DNA of 64,000 bases from Bacillota bacterium (GCA_023386955.1 JAEWIS010000026.1:219728-283727), one strand, 5' to 3'. Positions 8,068 through 16,669 are shown, numbered from the stretch's first letter. Program-made: numbers and translations. Notes: a model not told the origin generated them from the sequence alone.

Positions 8068-9984
8068 TTACCGGACCGGCTGCTCCCCTGCCCAGCGTTC
8101 CAACTGACGGGACAGCCATTCCGGCATATAGCTCAGGGAATTCCGGCTGGTATCGGCCATTTCCAGCGCTTTGACCACATCGATCAAGCCGTAGCCGAAA
8201 TATTTGTCTCTGCCCGGTTCTCCGATATCCGAAGCCGACTTGCGCATAATTTCCATAACCTCGGTGTTTTTCAGCAGCGGGTTGGCCGAGCGGATAAGCG
8301 CAGCCAGCGCGGACACATGAGGGCTGGCCATGGAGGTGCCGGATAACGCCGCATACTGGTTGTCGGGATAGGTGCTGGGAATGCTGACGCCGGGAGCGGC
8401 CACATCAATGTAATTGCCGTAATTGGAGAAGCTGGCTTTGTTCTTCTTGGCGTCGGTGGCTGCCACCGCAAATACTTCCTCATACGCGGCGGGAAATCCC
8501 GGACGCTCCGTATTGTCGTTGCCGCTGGCGGCAATCAGCACAACGTCTTTGTCGTAGGCGTATTTGATGGCGTCATGCAAAAACTGTGCGTCGGCGTAAT
8601 TGCCTAGGCTTAAATTAATCACCTTGGCTCCGTGATCCGCCGCCCAGATAATACCCTGGGCTACCGCATAGGTGCTGCCGGAGCCGGAGGCGTCCAGGAC
8701 CTTGATGGGCAGAATGGGGTTGAACCAGGTCATACCCGCTACCCCTTCGTTGTTATTGACCAGAGCTGAGATAATCCCGGCGACGTGAGTGCCATGCCCA
8801 ACGTCGTCCTGGGGCGGAGTGGTTCCTTGGGACACGATGTTGGTTCCTCCCAGCAGATTTTCCTTCAAATCCGGATGGTTCAGGTCCACACCCGTATCGA
8901 CAACCGCTACCTTCACGTCCTGGCTGCCCCTGCCGATGTTCCAGCCCTGAAGGGTTTCAATTAGCGGCAGATTCCATTGGTAACGGGAATAGAGAGCGTC
9001 ATTGGGCACGCCGCCGTTCATGTCCATGGCGTTGTTCCGGCCGCTCTCTGTAACCTCAGCGGATTTAGTAAAGCGCAGTCTGTCATTGGTCAAATAAAGA
9101 TAATGGGGCTCCGCATATTCCACATTCCAGCCCTTGAAATAGGCCATCATCTGCTGGGCCTCCATATCGGAGGATTCGAACACATAGGTGTAGCCCAGCT
9201 TTTGGGCAGGCCCCGCATGAAGCTCCCGGGCGATGCGCTTCAGCTCATCCTCCGTGGGAGGTGTGGCGAATTTCACCACCACTTGATTCTTATGGTAGTG
9301 GCTGGTGCCTTCATTTTCCTCCGGGTGATCCACGGTAACGTCCGAGAGCGTATCCGTGTCTACGGATTCGATTTTCCAGTTGCCTTCGGCCGGGTACGGC
9401 ACCACCCGCAGATTGCGGATTTGGTGCTCCTTAACCTTGCCCAAGATGCTCTGGCGAACCAGCGCGGTCACAACCGAACGGCTGCCGCCGGGGTCCATAC
9501 CGGACATGACGAAATAGGTTCCGTCGGAGGTGGTGAGTGCCGGAGACTGGTATTCCCCGCCCATGGCCGCCATGTGAAGGGCTTTATCCAGCTCAGGCTG
9601 GGCCTTCTCCAAAACCTCCGGAGCCACCTCGCCTGCCAGCATACCATCCATGTGAACGTCTTCGGGGCCCAGCGTGACATACAATCTTGCCATATGGGGA
9701 TGCTCTGCTTGCAAGGCAGCCAAATGGGCTCCGGCAGCACGGGGACCGGCCGCCGCCAGCTCCGCCGCCGCCTTGCGCAGGTCCACGGCACACTGCTTCC
9801 GGCACAGGATGTTGGTTGTCTCTACATCATCCGCCACCTGCAGCTGCTTGATGTTCAGCTCATGTGCCGGGGAAACATTGCCCTCGTCCAACTGCTGCTG
9901 TCTGGTTCCTTTGTCCCCGTCACGGGGGGTCAGCAGCACCGCCAGCAGAGCCAGCGCAGCAATGGTTACAATTTGCCTCCTCAA
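8068..9984 (-). CDS. Subtilisin-like serine protease (S8) with long prodomain
   Basis: A 638-residue secreted or membrane-anchored protease. An N-terminal hydrophobic segment (about residues 4-18) is followed by about 320 residues without a recognised domain, which include an inhibitor-like stretch around residues 235-300 (NQVVVKFATPPTEDELKRI…). The catalytic domain spans about 340-630. The triad is visible as Asp363 (VVDTGVD), His397 (GHGTHVAG) and Ser551 (GTSMASPH), with the oxyanion Asn in ASGND. The start is TTG, chosen because TAAGGAGGAA lies eight bases upstream. It stands alone between convergent ilvD and divergent ypuI. The substrate is unknown. Confidence 0.93.
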   Translation of the reverse strand: MRRQIVTIAALALLAVLLTPRDGDKGTRQQQLDEGNVSPAHELNIKQLQVADDVETTNILCRKQCAVDLRKAAAELAAAGPRAAGAHLAALQAEHPHMARLYVTLGPEDVHMDGMLAGEVAPEVLEKAQPELDKALHMAAMGGEYQSPALTTSDGTYFVMSGMDPGGSRSVVTALVRQSILGKVKEHQIRNLRVVPYPAEGNWKIESVDTDTLSDVTVDHPEENEGTSHYHKNQVVVKFATPPTEDELKRIARELHAGPAQKLGYTYVFESSDMEAQQMMAYFKGWNVEYAEPHYLYLTNDRLRFTKSAEVTESGRNNAMDMNGGVPNDALYSRYQWNLPLIETLQGWNIGRGSQDVKVAVVDTGVDLNHPDLKENLLGGTNIVSQGTTPPQDDVGHGTHVAGIISALVNNNEGVAGMTWFNPILPIKVLDASGSGSTYAVAQGIIWAADHGAKVINLSLGNYADAQFLHDAIKYAYDKDVVLIAASGNDNTERPGFPAAYEEVFAVAATDAKKNKASFSNYGNYIDVAAPGVSIPSTYPDNQYAALSGTSMASPHVSALAALIRSANPLLKNTEVMEIMRKSASDIGEPGRDKYFGYGLIDVVKALEMADTSRNSLSYMPEWLSRQLERWAGEQPVR

Positions 9985-10198
9985 TGCTATTCCTCCTTAA
10001 ACGTTGCGCCAGCATGGGCACGGCCGTAGGTTTGTTGAAGTCCAGACTTAGGGTTGGAACCGGAGGTGCTTTTTATGCAGAACGCGGCTTTTCGGATTCC
10101 GATTCCCTGCCGTTTGTGGTACGATAGAGCTGGAAGACGCGCTGCCTCGCCGAGTCTTGGCAGTATTGACGGATTACCATTTAGGAGGACATTTTGTT

Positions 10199-10699
10199 AT
10201 GCCCAATGACAACGTAAAGAATTTATGCGAGACCACCCGGGTTAAGCTCAAGGAAGCCACCGCCAAGATGGAGCTGTTCTTAAACCATCATTCTCTGGAG
10301 CAGCTGAACACCGAAACCGATCCGGCTATGGACGAGTTTTACCGGGCGTATCTTCAGGATACCCGGCATCTTCTGGTTTTCGCGGAGGTTGCGTACGAGA
10401 AGCTTGGCGTCAGTCTGCGCCGTCCCCAATTCAATCTGGACTATTCCGAAAAGGTGCTGTACGACGTTTATCATAACTGCGTCAACAATTTCTTCTATCC
10501 CAAGAACGAATGCTACTCCGAGGACGGCCGGTATGCCTATACAGGCCAGGATGCCATCCGCTTCCGCAAGAAGCCCAGCCGCCTGGTCCGTGACCTGACC
10601 ATCGAGCTGTCCAAGATTTTTGAGGAGCTGCGCGAGGATCTGACTTATTACGAAACCGACTACATTACCAAACGCCGTATGCAGGGCGAAAAAATATAA
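10199..10699 (+). CDS. ypuI: YpuI family protein (DUF3907)
   Basis: A soluble 166-residue protein, mostly helical, matching the DUF3907/YpuI family of Bacillales. Recognisable stretches are LNTETDPAMDEFYRAYLQDTR and NCVNNFFYPKNE in the middle. The family has no settled function. The ATG at 10199 is preceded by TTAGGAGGA at 10181-10189. A likely extended -10 (TGGTACGAT, 10117-10125) lies upstream, with no convincing -35. The gene is monocistronic and ends at a strong terminator. Confidence 0.85.
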   Translation: MPNDNVKNLCETTRVKLKEATAKMELFLNHHSLEQLNTETDPAMDEFYRAYLQDTRHLLVFAEVAYEKLGVSLRRPQFNLDYSEKVLYDVYHNCVNNFFYPKNECYSEDGRYAYTGQDAIRFRKKPSRLVRDLTIELSKIFEELREDLTYYETDYITKRRMQGEKI

Positions 10700-10734
10700 G
10701 CCCTGTCCTCGGGCAGAGCTGTCTTTAAGCAAAC

Positions 10735-10763
10735 AAAAAAGATGCCCCGCGGCATCTTTTTTT
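10735..10763. terminator. Bidirectional terminator between ypuI and the dehydrogenase
   Basis: AAAAAAGATGCC, a CCGC loop and GGCATCTTTTTTT form a symmetric hairpin with A and T runs on both sides. It can end both convergent transcripts. Confidence 0.9.
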
Positions 10764-10779
10764 GATTTTATAAAAAAAC

Positions 10780-11763
10780 TTATTTGATTTCCGTTCTGCA
10801 GGGCTGGCCCGACGTGAAGCTGGCGATTCCTTCGAAGGCACAGCGCACCATAGAGGCCACGGCGGTATCCGTATAGAAGGCCAGATGCTGGGTCATGACG
10901 GTATTGGGGAATTGGCGCAAATACGCCATGTTTTTATTCTGCAGGATATCCGTTCGCCGGTCCCGGTGATAAATGCCGCTTTCACCCTCGATCACATCTA
11001 GTGCCAAAGCGCCGATTTTGTGATTTTCGATGCCCCAAATCAGAGCCTCCACGTCCATCAATTCCCCTCTGGCGCAATTGACCAGAACCACTCCGTCCTT
11101 CATCCGCGCAAGCGTGTCCCGGTTAATCATGTACAGGGTGCTGTCATTCAAGGGGGTATGGAGGGATATCACATCACTTTCCCTGTAGATGGTTTCCAGG
11201 TCCACATACTGCGCCTTTTCTGCCACCTCCGGGTCCTTGTGCACATCATAAGCCAGGATTTTGGAGCCGAAACCGCTGAGGTTTTGAATAACGGCTTTGC
11301 CGATCCGGCCGGTTCCTACGACGCCGATGGTCAGGTCATGCAGCTCTCTGCCCCGCAGACCCTTGAGGGAATAATCGTTGACCTGGCCTCTCCACAGCGC
11401 CTGCTTGTAATGGCGGAGCACCATCAGCATCAGCATGATCGTATAGTCGGCGACACCGGTTGGCGGGTAATCCGAGTTGCAGATCCGCAAGCCGATCTTG
11501 CGGGCATGTTGGACATCGATATGGTCGTAGCCCACTGTTCGGGTGGAGCAGCAGGAGATGCCCATCTCCATTAGTTTGTCCTGAATTTCGGGGGTGAGCA
11601 GGCTGTGGCCCAGGATGGTAACGCCGTCATAGCCCCTGACCCGCTCCGCGTTATCAAGCGTCAGAATCTCCTCCACCAGTTCAGTCTCCCAGCCGAATTC
11701 AGCGGACAATTGCCCGAATATTTCCCTTTCGTCATCACGGACTTCAAATGCGATCAGCTTCAA
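10780..11763 (-). CDS. D-2-hydroxyacid dehydrogenase, VanH/D-lactate type
   Basis: A 327-residue NAD-dependent D-isomer-specific 2-hydroxyacid dehydrogenase that would interconvert a 2-keto acid (pyruvate is likely) and its D-hydroxy acid. The NAD motif GTGRIG lies at residues 150-155, the substrate-binding Arg232 is in NCARGELMD, and the catalytic His293 is in MTQHLAFYT with a Glu in DVIEGE. RTVGYDHID and the C-terminal layout resemble VanH and D-lactate dehydrogenases. No vanA or vanX homologue is near, so a glycopeptide-resistance role is not supported. The TTG start has GGAGAG seven bases upstream. It lies just after the remains of a kdgT permease on the same strand. Confidence 0.9.
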   Translation of the reverse strand: MKLIAFEVRDDEREIFGQLSAEFGWETELVEEILTLDNAERVRGYDGVTILGHSLLTPEIQDKLMEMGISCCSTRTVGYDHIDVQHARKIGLRICNSDYPPTGVADYTIMLMLMVLRHYKQALWRGQVNDYSLKGLRGRELHDLTIGVVGTGRIGKAVIQNLSGFGSKILAYDVHKDPEVAEKAQYVDLETIYRESDVISLHTPLNDSTLYMINRDTLARMKDGVVLVNCARGELMDVEALIWGIENHKIGALALDVIEGESGIYHRDRRTDILQNKNMAYLRQFPNTVMTQHLAFYTDTAVASMVRCAFEGIASFTSGQPCRTEIK

Positions 11764-11764
11764 C

Positions 11765-12211
11765 CTGCTTCTCTCCTGTCAATGTAAAATGGGTTTTATG
11801 ATTGTCCGCTTTTGCTTTTGCGGTCAGCATCTTGACAAACAGCGGAGTGGCCAATGCGCTCACCACCACAACGAAGGAAAGCTGGGCGGTTGCTGTTTCC
11901 ACGAAGGGGCTATACGCGGCATCGCTTCCCGCCATGATGGACGGCACCGTCAAGGACAGACCGGCTACACCGCGTATAGCATGAAGCCCAGCCACCAGGA
12001 CTCCAGAGCGGATACCAGGTTAACCCCGCTGCCCAGGCAGAAGCCCTTAAACGGCAGCATCAGTGCGGTCCCGTTTTTGGTGAAGACACGATAGCGGCTG
12101 CCGAATTCCCGAGCTGGAGGAGCTGCGGGGCAAAGGTGTTGATGCGCGAGGCCAGAAGCATCGGCAGCAACATCAGGCCGGCCGGGATCGCCTGTATGTT
12201 CTTGAGCATGA
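11765..12211 (-). pseudogene. kdgT: Decayed 2-keto-3-deoxygluconate permease (KdgT)
   Basis: Three frames on the minus strand give pieces of KdgT in the correct order. From 12211 downward one frame reads MLKNIQAIPAGLMLLPMLLA and then NTFAPQLLQLGN, like the KdgT N-terminus. After a frameshift near 12090, FTKNGTALMLPFKGFCLGSG follows, matching the next conserved segment. After a stop, another frame at 11995-11765 gives ETATAQLSFVVVVSALATP and LFVKMLTAKAKA, the KdgT C-terminus. The total is about 450 bp against about 960 bp for the family, so the middle is deleted as well as frameshifted. A LysR gene diverges from it. Confidence 0.75.
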
Positions 12212-12298
12212 ATCTTCCGATCCCTCCCGGCAATCTGTTCTAAACAAACACTATATAGACGGGATCCGTGTATTTCCAATATTGATTTTGCACGCTAT

Positions 12299-12315
12299 AA
12301 TAACTAAAAGTTATT
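12299..12315. promoter_or_regulatory. Palindrome in front of the LysR gene
   Basis: AATAACT-AAA-AGTTATT is a perfect 7-bp inverted repeat and contains a T-N11-A LysR-type motif (TAACTAAAAGTTA). It overlaps a TATAAT at 12296-12301 between the LysR gene and the divergent kdgT remnant. It is probably the operator for autoregulation and formerly for kdgT; this is inferred. Confidence 0.6.
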
Positions 12316-12334
12316 AAAAAGCGAAGAGGCGCCT

Positions 12335-13249
12335 ATGAACCTGAAGCAGCTGGAATACTTTGTGGCCGTAGCGGAGAACTTGAACTTTACCAAGGCCGCC
12401 CGGAAGTTTTATATCTCCCAAACGGCCATCACCAAGCAGATTATGGCTCTGGAGGACCGTCTGGGGGCGAAGCTGTTCATCCGCTCCAAACACCGTGTGG
12501 AGCTCACTCCGGCCGGATTTGTTTTCCTGCAGGAGGCTAAAGCCATCCTGAACCGTGCGGAGGAAGCCGTCGAAAGAGTCCATCTGGCTGCCGGTGGCAT
12601 TGCCGGGTCCCTGAACATCGGGTTTGTGAAGGGCTACGAAAAAACCTCCTTCTCCAATCTGATCCTGGATTTTCACAAGGACTATCCCCATGTGTTCATG
12701 TCCTTCACCCGCAACAATGCGGAGGAGCTGTACCGTGCGGCCGAAAGCCGGGATTTGGATATTGTGTTCACCATAGCCAACGGTCTGGGCACTCATGAGG
12801 AACTGGAGCGCCGCACCGTCCGGAGATATCCGCTGGTGGCGGTGGTCTATCCCGGCCATCCTTTGGCGGACCGCGCTTCACTGAGACTGGAGGAGCTGCA
12901 GCATGAGCAATTGCTTCTGATGGATGCCTCCTACCGGGAAACAGGCGGTAGAGGAGCGGGGATCAAGGATTTTCTCGCCAACCACTCCATGCCCATGATC
13001 ATCCAGCAATCGCGGGATGCGGAATCCATTCTCCTGATGGTTTCCGCCGATATGGGAGTGGCGCTGCTGCCGTCGTACACCATGAAATATCTGAACCAAT
13101 CCAGGCATCTGCGCATCATTCCGCTGGAGGATGGAGTGGAAATGGTGGAGATCGCCGCTGTCTGGAACAAAAACAATCCCAATCCTGCATTAGGCATGTT
13201 CCTGCGCAAAATGGCAAACGCCCAACAACAAAAAAGCTCCGGCGGATAA
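12335..13249 (+). CDS. LysR-type transcriptional regulator
   Basis: A 304-residue LysR regulator. The N-terminal winged helix-turn-helix is classical (MNLKQLEYFVAVAENLNFTK, then AARKFYISQTAITKQIMALE, residues 1-60). The C-terminal effector-binding domain covers about 90-295. It faces away from the kdgT remnant and the D-hydroxyacid dehydrogenase, the usual layout of a LysR gene and its targets. With the permease broken, only the dehydrogenase would remain as a nearby target. The effector cannot be read from the sequence. Confidence 0.93.
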   Translation: MNLKQLEYFVAVAENLNFTKAARKFYISQTAITKQIMALEDRLGAKLFIRSKHRVELTPAGFVFLQEAKAILNRAEEAVERVHLAAGGIAGSLNIGFVKGYEKTSFSNLILDFHKDYPHVFMSFTRNNAEELYRAAESRDLDIVFTIANGLGTHEELERRTVRRYPLVAVVYPGHPLADRASLRLEELQHEQLLLMDASYRETGGRGAGIKDFLANHSMPMIIQQSRDAESILLMVSADMGVALLPSYTMKYLNQSRHLRIIPLEDGVEMVEIAAVWNKNNPNPALGMFLRKMANAQQQKSSGG

Positions 13250-13294
13250 CAGGTCCGTCCGGAGATTTTGTTGTTTGTTGGGGCAAAGGCGGGG

Positions 13295-13903
13295 TTAGGG
13301 CTCAAGCTGCAGCCCTTCTGGTTGGTTACCGTTAACCAAGCCGGCTAGGGCATACCCGATCCACATCTCGATAAACCGGTCAGCCACCGGCTCCCCTGTA
13401 ATCAGAAGGCGGTAGAAGAGGGGGGCGAAGAGCAGATCGATGGCCAGCTCCGTATCCAGGTCCCGGCGCAGCTCTCCCCGGGCTATACCCTTCTCCAGAA
13501 TCCCCTTGGAGATCAGCCGCCGCGGGTTAAAATAACGGCTGCGGTATTCCTCCGCAATCTTGGGGTCGAATTGCCCTTCGGCAATAAACTCCTTGATGGT
13601 TTTGCCTTCCCCGCTTGTAAGAAAATCCGCCAGATGCCGGACCTGCAGAATAAGATCCTGCCGGACGGAGCCGGTATCCGGCACCGTCAGCTTTGCTTCG
13701 GAGGCTTCGAAGAAGGCCTCAATCACAACAGCGGCTTTATTGGGCCACCATTTGTAGATGGTGGCTTTGCTGACGCCGGCCCGTTCGGATATCCCGTCCA
13801 CGGTTACGGCCTTAAATCCCTGCTCCTCCAGCAACCGGCAGGCGGCGTCCAGAATGGCCTTACGTGTGCTTTCGCTTCTTGGGCGGCCAGGCTTTTTTTC
13901 CAT
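13295..13903 (-). CDS. TetR/AcrR family repressor
   Basis: A 202-residue TetR-family repressor. The N-terminal helix-turn-helix reads AVTVDGISERAGVSKATIYK (about residues 36-56) after the KGRPR-like start EKKPGRPRSESTRKAI. The C-terminal ligand-binding part is typical in size. It diverges from an MFS efflux gene, and three near-identical palindromes lie between them, so it very probably represses both genes until its ligand appears. The ligand is unknown. Confidence 0.93.
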   Translation of the reverse strand: MEKKPGRPRSESTRKAILDAACRLLEEQGFKAVTVDGISERAGVSKATIYKWWPNKAAVVIEAFFEASEAKLTVPDTGSVRQDLILQVRHLADFLTSGEGKTIKEFIAEGQFDPKIAEEYRSRYFNPRRLISKGILEKGIARGELRRDLDTELAIDLLFAPLFYRLLITGEPVADRFIEMWIGYALAGLVNGNQPEGLQLEP

Positions 13904-13929
13904 AACAAGTCCCCTTGTTCAGAATTTAA

Positions 13930-13942
13930 AAACGATACGTTT
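13930..13942. promoter_or_regulatory. TetR operator 1
   Basis: AAACGATACGTTT is a perfect palindrome around a central T-A step. It overlaps the start of the region where the tetR transcript begins, next to ATTATA at 13943-13948, which is a -10 on the minus strand. It is the tetR-proximal copy of three. Confidence 0.8.
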
Positions 13943-13974
13943 ATTATATAGGGCCCATATTGGAATGAAAAGGG

Positions 13975-14025
13975 TTGACAAAACTAAACGATGCGTTTAC
14001 TATTTAATTATTGAACGATACGTTT
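13975..14025 (+). promoter_or_regulatory. MFS gene promoter with TetR operators 2 and 3
   Basis: TTGACA at 13975-13980 and TACTAT at 13998-14003 are 17 bp apart. Operator 2 (AAACGATGCGTTT, 13986-13998) fills the spacer between them, and operator 3 (GAACGATACGTTT, 14013-14025) lies just downstream of the -10. A repressor bound at either would block RNA polymerase, which is good evidence for direct repression of the efflux gene by the neighbouring TetR protein. Confidence 0.85.
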
Positions 14026-14055
14026 AGTATATAAATTGAATCGGAGGTCCTGAAG

Positions 14056-15297
14056 ATGAAGAATTCAAACCGGCTTCAATCCTTATCCAATCCCCCGGCT
14101 ATGACCGCACGCCTGATGTTTATCCTGGCCGCTGCCTGTGGACTGATTGTGGCGAATCTGTATTATGCGCAGCCCTTGGTGGGCCCCATCAGCCAATCTG
14201 CAGGTATTTCGCCGGCTGCATCCGGGCTGATTGTCACGATGACCCAAATCGGGTATGTTATCGGCTTATTGTTTATCGTGCCTTTAAGCGATCTGCTGGA
14301 AAACCGTCGGCTCGTATCCATGGCCCTGGGGGTGGCTGCTGTCGGGCTGACAGGGGCTGCCCTGGCCAATGGAATGGACATGTTTTTTGCGGCGGCGGTT
14401 CTTATTGGAGCAGGCTCAGTTGGCGCCCAGATCCTGGTGCCCTATGCCGCTTCGTTGGCTCCGGCGGACCAGCGCGGCCGGATTGTCGGCAATATTATGA
14501 GCGGTCTGCTCTTGGGTATTATGCTGGCCCGGCCTGCCGCCAGCCTTACTGCAGGCCTGTTGGGCTGGCGGGCGGTATTCCTTCTGTCCGCGGTGTTGAT
14601 GGGGCTGCTGATTATGCTGCTGCTTCCCATGTTACCCAAGCGGATCCCCCAGAGCCGGGAGCGTTATCCGCAGATTCTACTGTCACTCTGGGATTTGCTT
14701 CGGACTAAACCTGTCCTGCGCAGAAGAGCCTTGTATCAGGCTTGTCTGTTTGGCAGCTTCAGTCTCTTCTGGACCGTGGTGCCCTTATGGCTGTCCGACC
14801 ATTTCCACGCCTCCCAGAATGAAATCGCGGTTTTTGCCTTGGTTGGTGTTGCCGGCGCCATCGCCGCTCCCATTGCCGGGAGACTGGCCGACAAGGGCTG
14901 GACCCGGCGGCTGACCGGCCTTGCCATTGTCACCGCTGCCTTATCCTTTGCGCTGACTCACGCTTTTGCAGGCAACCGAATCCTGTCCGTCATTTTCTTC
15001 TGTGCAGCCGCTGTACTGCTGGACATGGCGGTTTCGGGCAACCTGGTGCTGGGCCAGCAGGCTATCTATGCCTTGGGAGATGAAATCCGCGGGCGAGTCA
15101 ACGGATTGTTTATGGCGATTTTCTTTGCAGGGGGTGCCTTGGGCTCCGCCGTTGGCGGCTGGACTTACGCTCAGGGCGGCTGGATGCTGGCATCGTTTGC
15201 CGGTATATGTTTTCCCGTGTTGGCCTTCCTGTATTATCTGACGGAGCTGCCAAGGCCGTCACGCAGGTCCCGGATACTTCCCTCTGGGGAAATTTAA
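14056..15297 (+). CDS. MFS drug/metabolite efflux transporter
   Basis: A 413-residue major facilitator with about twelve hydrophobic segments, of the 12-span DHA1 type. The segment after span 2 (VIGLLFIVPLSDLLENRR) matches motif A of exporters, G-x-L-a-D-r-x-G/n-R-r, in degenerate form. A second copy begins the C-terminal half (IAGRLADKGWTRR). GGAGGT at 14043-14048 precedes the ATG. Divergence from a TetR gene and the operators at its promoter indicate an inducible exporter. The substrate is not deducible. Confidence 0.9.
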   Translation: MKNSNRLQSLSNPPAMTARLMFILAAACGLIVANLYYAQPLVGPISQSAGISPAASGLIVTMTQIGYVIGLLFIVPLSDLLENRRLVSMALGVAAVGLTGAALANGMDMFFAAAVLIGAGSVGAQILVPYAASLAPADQRGRIVGNIMSGLLLGIMLARPAASLTAGLLGWRAVFLLSAVLMGLLIMLLLPMLPKRIPQSRERYPQILLSLWDLLRTKPVLRRRALYQACLFGSFSLFWTVVPLWLSDHFHASQNEIAVFALVGVAGAIAAPIAGRLADKGWTRRLTGLAIVTAALSFALTHAFAGNRILSVIFFCAAAVLLDMAVSGNLVLGQQAIYALGDEIRGRVNGLFMAIFFAGGALGSAVGGWTYAQGGWMLASFAGICFPVLAFLYYLTELPRPSRRSRILPSGEI

Positions 15298-15359
15298 CGG
15301 ATCCGGCTCAGCGGTCAAATCCCTTCCCCGGGGCACAATGAATGGGGGAGGTGATAACG

Positions 15360-15569
15360 ATGCCTGACGTAAAATGTGCCGTTTCCAACTGTGCATATTG
15401 GAACAAAGGGAACAAGTGCGGAGCCGACCTGATCATGATTGAAGTGGATCAGCACGCCAATGCCAAATTCGACACTGAATTTGCCGGTGAGTCCTTCGAT
15501 ACGGAACATCAGGACAATGCGCCCAATTCCAAAAACACCTGCTGCCACACCTTTAAGCCGAATTCTTAA
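15360..15569 (+). CDS. DUF1540 small cysteine-containing protein
   Basis: A 69-residue protein with spaced cysteines (VKCAVSNCAYWNKGNKCGAD and a terminal TCCHTF) matching the DUF1540 family found in spore-forming Firmicutes. The cysteines suggest metal binding, but no function is established. ATG 15360 was chosen because GGGGGAGGTGAT at 15344-15355 lies just upstream of it, after the earlier in-frame ATG at 15342. Confidence 0.85.
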   Translation: MPDVKCAVSNCAYWNKGNKCGADLIMIEVDQHANAKFDTEFAGESFDTEHQDNAPNSKNTCCHTFKPNS

Positions 15570-15651
15570 GTGTCCGGGGGCTTTGGCCATTTTGTCCGGG
15601 TTGGCCGGAGGATGGAAGGAAGCCTTCTGTCAGAGAGGAGGCCCGCTAGAG

Positions 15652-16152
15652 ATGGAGATCGAGAAGGACTGGGAAAAGGAAGAAGCCAAACGGGTGGACG
15701 AACCCGAGTTCGTTGATGACGAAGAGGCATTCAGCGAATTCAGCGATGAGCTGGGGGTGGAAGGGAATATCGACGGGGTAAACCCGTCGTTAGGCTCCGT
15801 CCACAGGGATATTGAGGATTCATATATCGAGTTTAGCGGCGAATTGGGGCCGGGACAGGCGTTTTCCTCCGGGATGGCGCCGCGGGTGGGCCAATGGGCC
15901 GACAAGGAACGGATTCCGGCAGCCGATGCCGGAAACGAAAGGGACAAGGGCGGCAACCGGACTACAGCCTGGATTGCTATTGTCCTCGCCATCGGGTCCT
16001 TGCTGTTCTGGCCCGCTGTATTGGGACCGGCGGCAGTGGTAATGGGTGCAGTCGCCTACGCCTCGGGCAACAAATCCGTCGGCATATGGTCCGTGGCATT
16101 GGGCCTGCTTTCGGTTATTGCCTACTTTGTCCTGCTGCCGCGACTATATTAA
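15652..16152 (+). CDS. Acidic protein with C-terminal membrane segments
   Basis: A 166-residue protein with a very acidic N-terminal half followed by two hydrophobic segments (about residues 106-128 and 143-163), similar in layout to DUF4190-type small membrane proteins. The acidic part carries a duplicated motif, AFSEFSDELG and SYIEFSGELG, about 40 residues apart. AGAGGAGG at 15633-15640 precedes the ATG. The family assignment is uncertain. It lies 82 bp after the DUF1540 gene and is probably in the same transcript. Confidence 0.75.
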   Translation: MEIEKDWEKEEAKRVDEPEFVDDEEAFSEFSDELGVEGNIDGVNPSLGSVHRDIEDSYIEFSGELGPGQAFSSGMAPRVGQWADKERIPAADAGNERDKGGNRTTAWIAIVLAIGSLLFWPAVLGPAAVVMGAVAYASGNKSVGIWSVALGLLSVIAYFVLLPRLY

Positions 16153-16161
16153 GTGAGTTGC

Positions 16162-16195
16162 AAAGCCTCTCCGGGCATGATCCGGAGGGGCTTTT
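16162..16195 (+). terminator. Terminator after the acidic membrane protein gene
   Basis: AAGCCTCTCCGG and CCGGAGGGGCTT form a stem with one G-T pair, a 7-nt loop and a short T run. Confidence 0.85.
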
Positions 16196-16215
16196 GCGTT
16201 GTGGGGTGTTTGGGC

Positions 16216-16284
16216 GGCAACGGCCAATAAGAAGGCAACGGCCAGTCAGCGGTAACGGCCAGTCAGCGGTAACGGCCAGTCAGC
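16216..16284. repeat. 17-bp tandem repeat
   Basis: Three exact or near-exact copies of GGTAACGGCCAGTCAGC lie at 16234-16250, 16251-16267 and 16268-16284, preceded by a diverged 18-bp copy at 16216-16233. It lies in the gene-free stretch 16196-16946. The core AACGGCC resembles parts of the nearby dyad element, but the layout is different. Confidence 0.85.
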
Positions 16285-16383
16285 GGCAAACATGGGCAGA
16301 CTGGATGGCGGTTGGCCAGCCGTAACAGCGGCAATAAGCAGCCGGACTTAGTGCTATTATCCGTCCCTTGTCCAGAAGCATTT

Positions 16384-16570
16384 TCTTACGGACCCACGAT
16401 CCGTTATTTTCCGTTTTTGTACCAAAACGGGATTTTCGCGGACTGAGGTTCCGTTATTACGCTCCATCCACCCTTAAAAAGCCCGTTTGACCCCATATAA
16501 CGGATCCTCGGTCCGCATAACTGGAAATAGTCCTGTTTTATTGGAAATAGCGGAACCTGTGTCCGTTCGG
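16384..16570. repeat. Four-unit dyad element, copy 2 (187 bp)
   Basis: The four 15-bp cores are CGG-N9-CCG at 16389-16403, 16439-16453, 16501-16515 and 16551-16565. The first two are direct (followed by TTATT) and the last two inverted. The core theme here is GGA…TCC (for example CGGACTGAGGTTCCG). Spacing is 50 bp in each half, and the element is symmetric about 16477 with a total of 187 bp, identical to copy 1 although the sequence differs. Confidence 0.88.
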
Positions 16571-16669
16571 GCAGTCGTCCCAGGTATAGCAGCTGCCTCA
16601 TACCTCATCAAAACTTGCAATCGCTTTCCTAACTTTATCTTCGGTCAAGCTGATCATTCCACACTTTGT

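Noticed and set aside
8977..10029. A 350-codon plus-strand frame opposite the subtilase
   Set aside because: The subtilase on the other strand has all catalytic motifs and a good start; this frame has none.
10780..11763. Vancomycin-resistance vanH
   Set aside because: The protein is VanH-like, but no vanA, vanX or vanRS partner is near, so only a D-2-hydroxyacid dehydrogenase call is justified.
16216..16570. CRISPR-like array
   Set aside because: The 17-bp copies are directly adjacent without spacers and the dyad units are inverted in pairs, so neither fits a CRISPR array.
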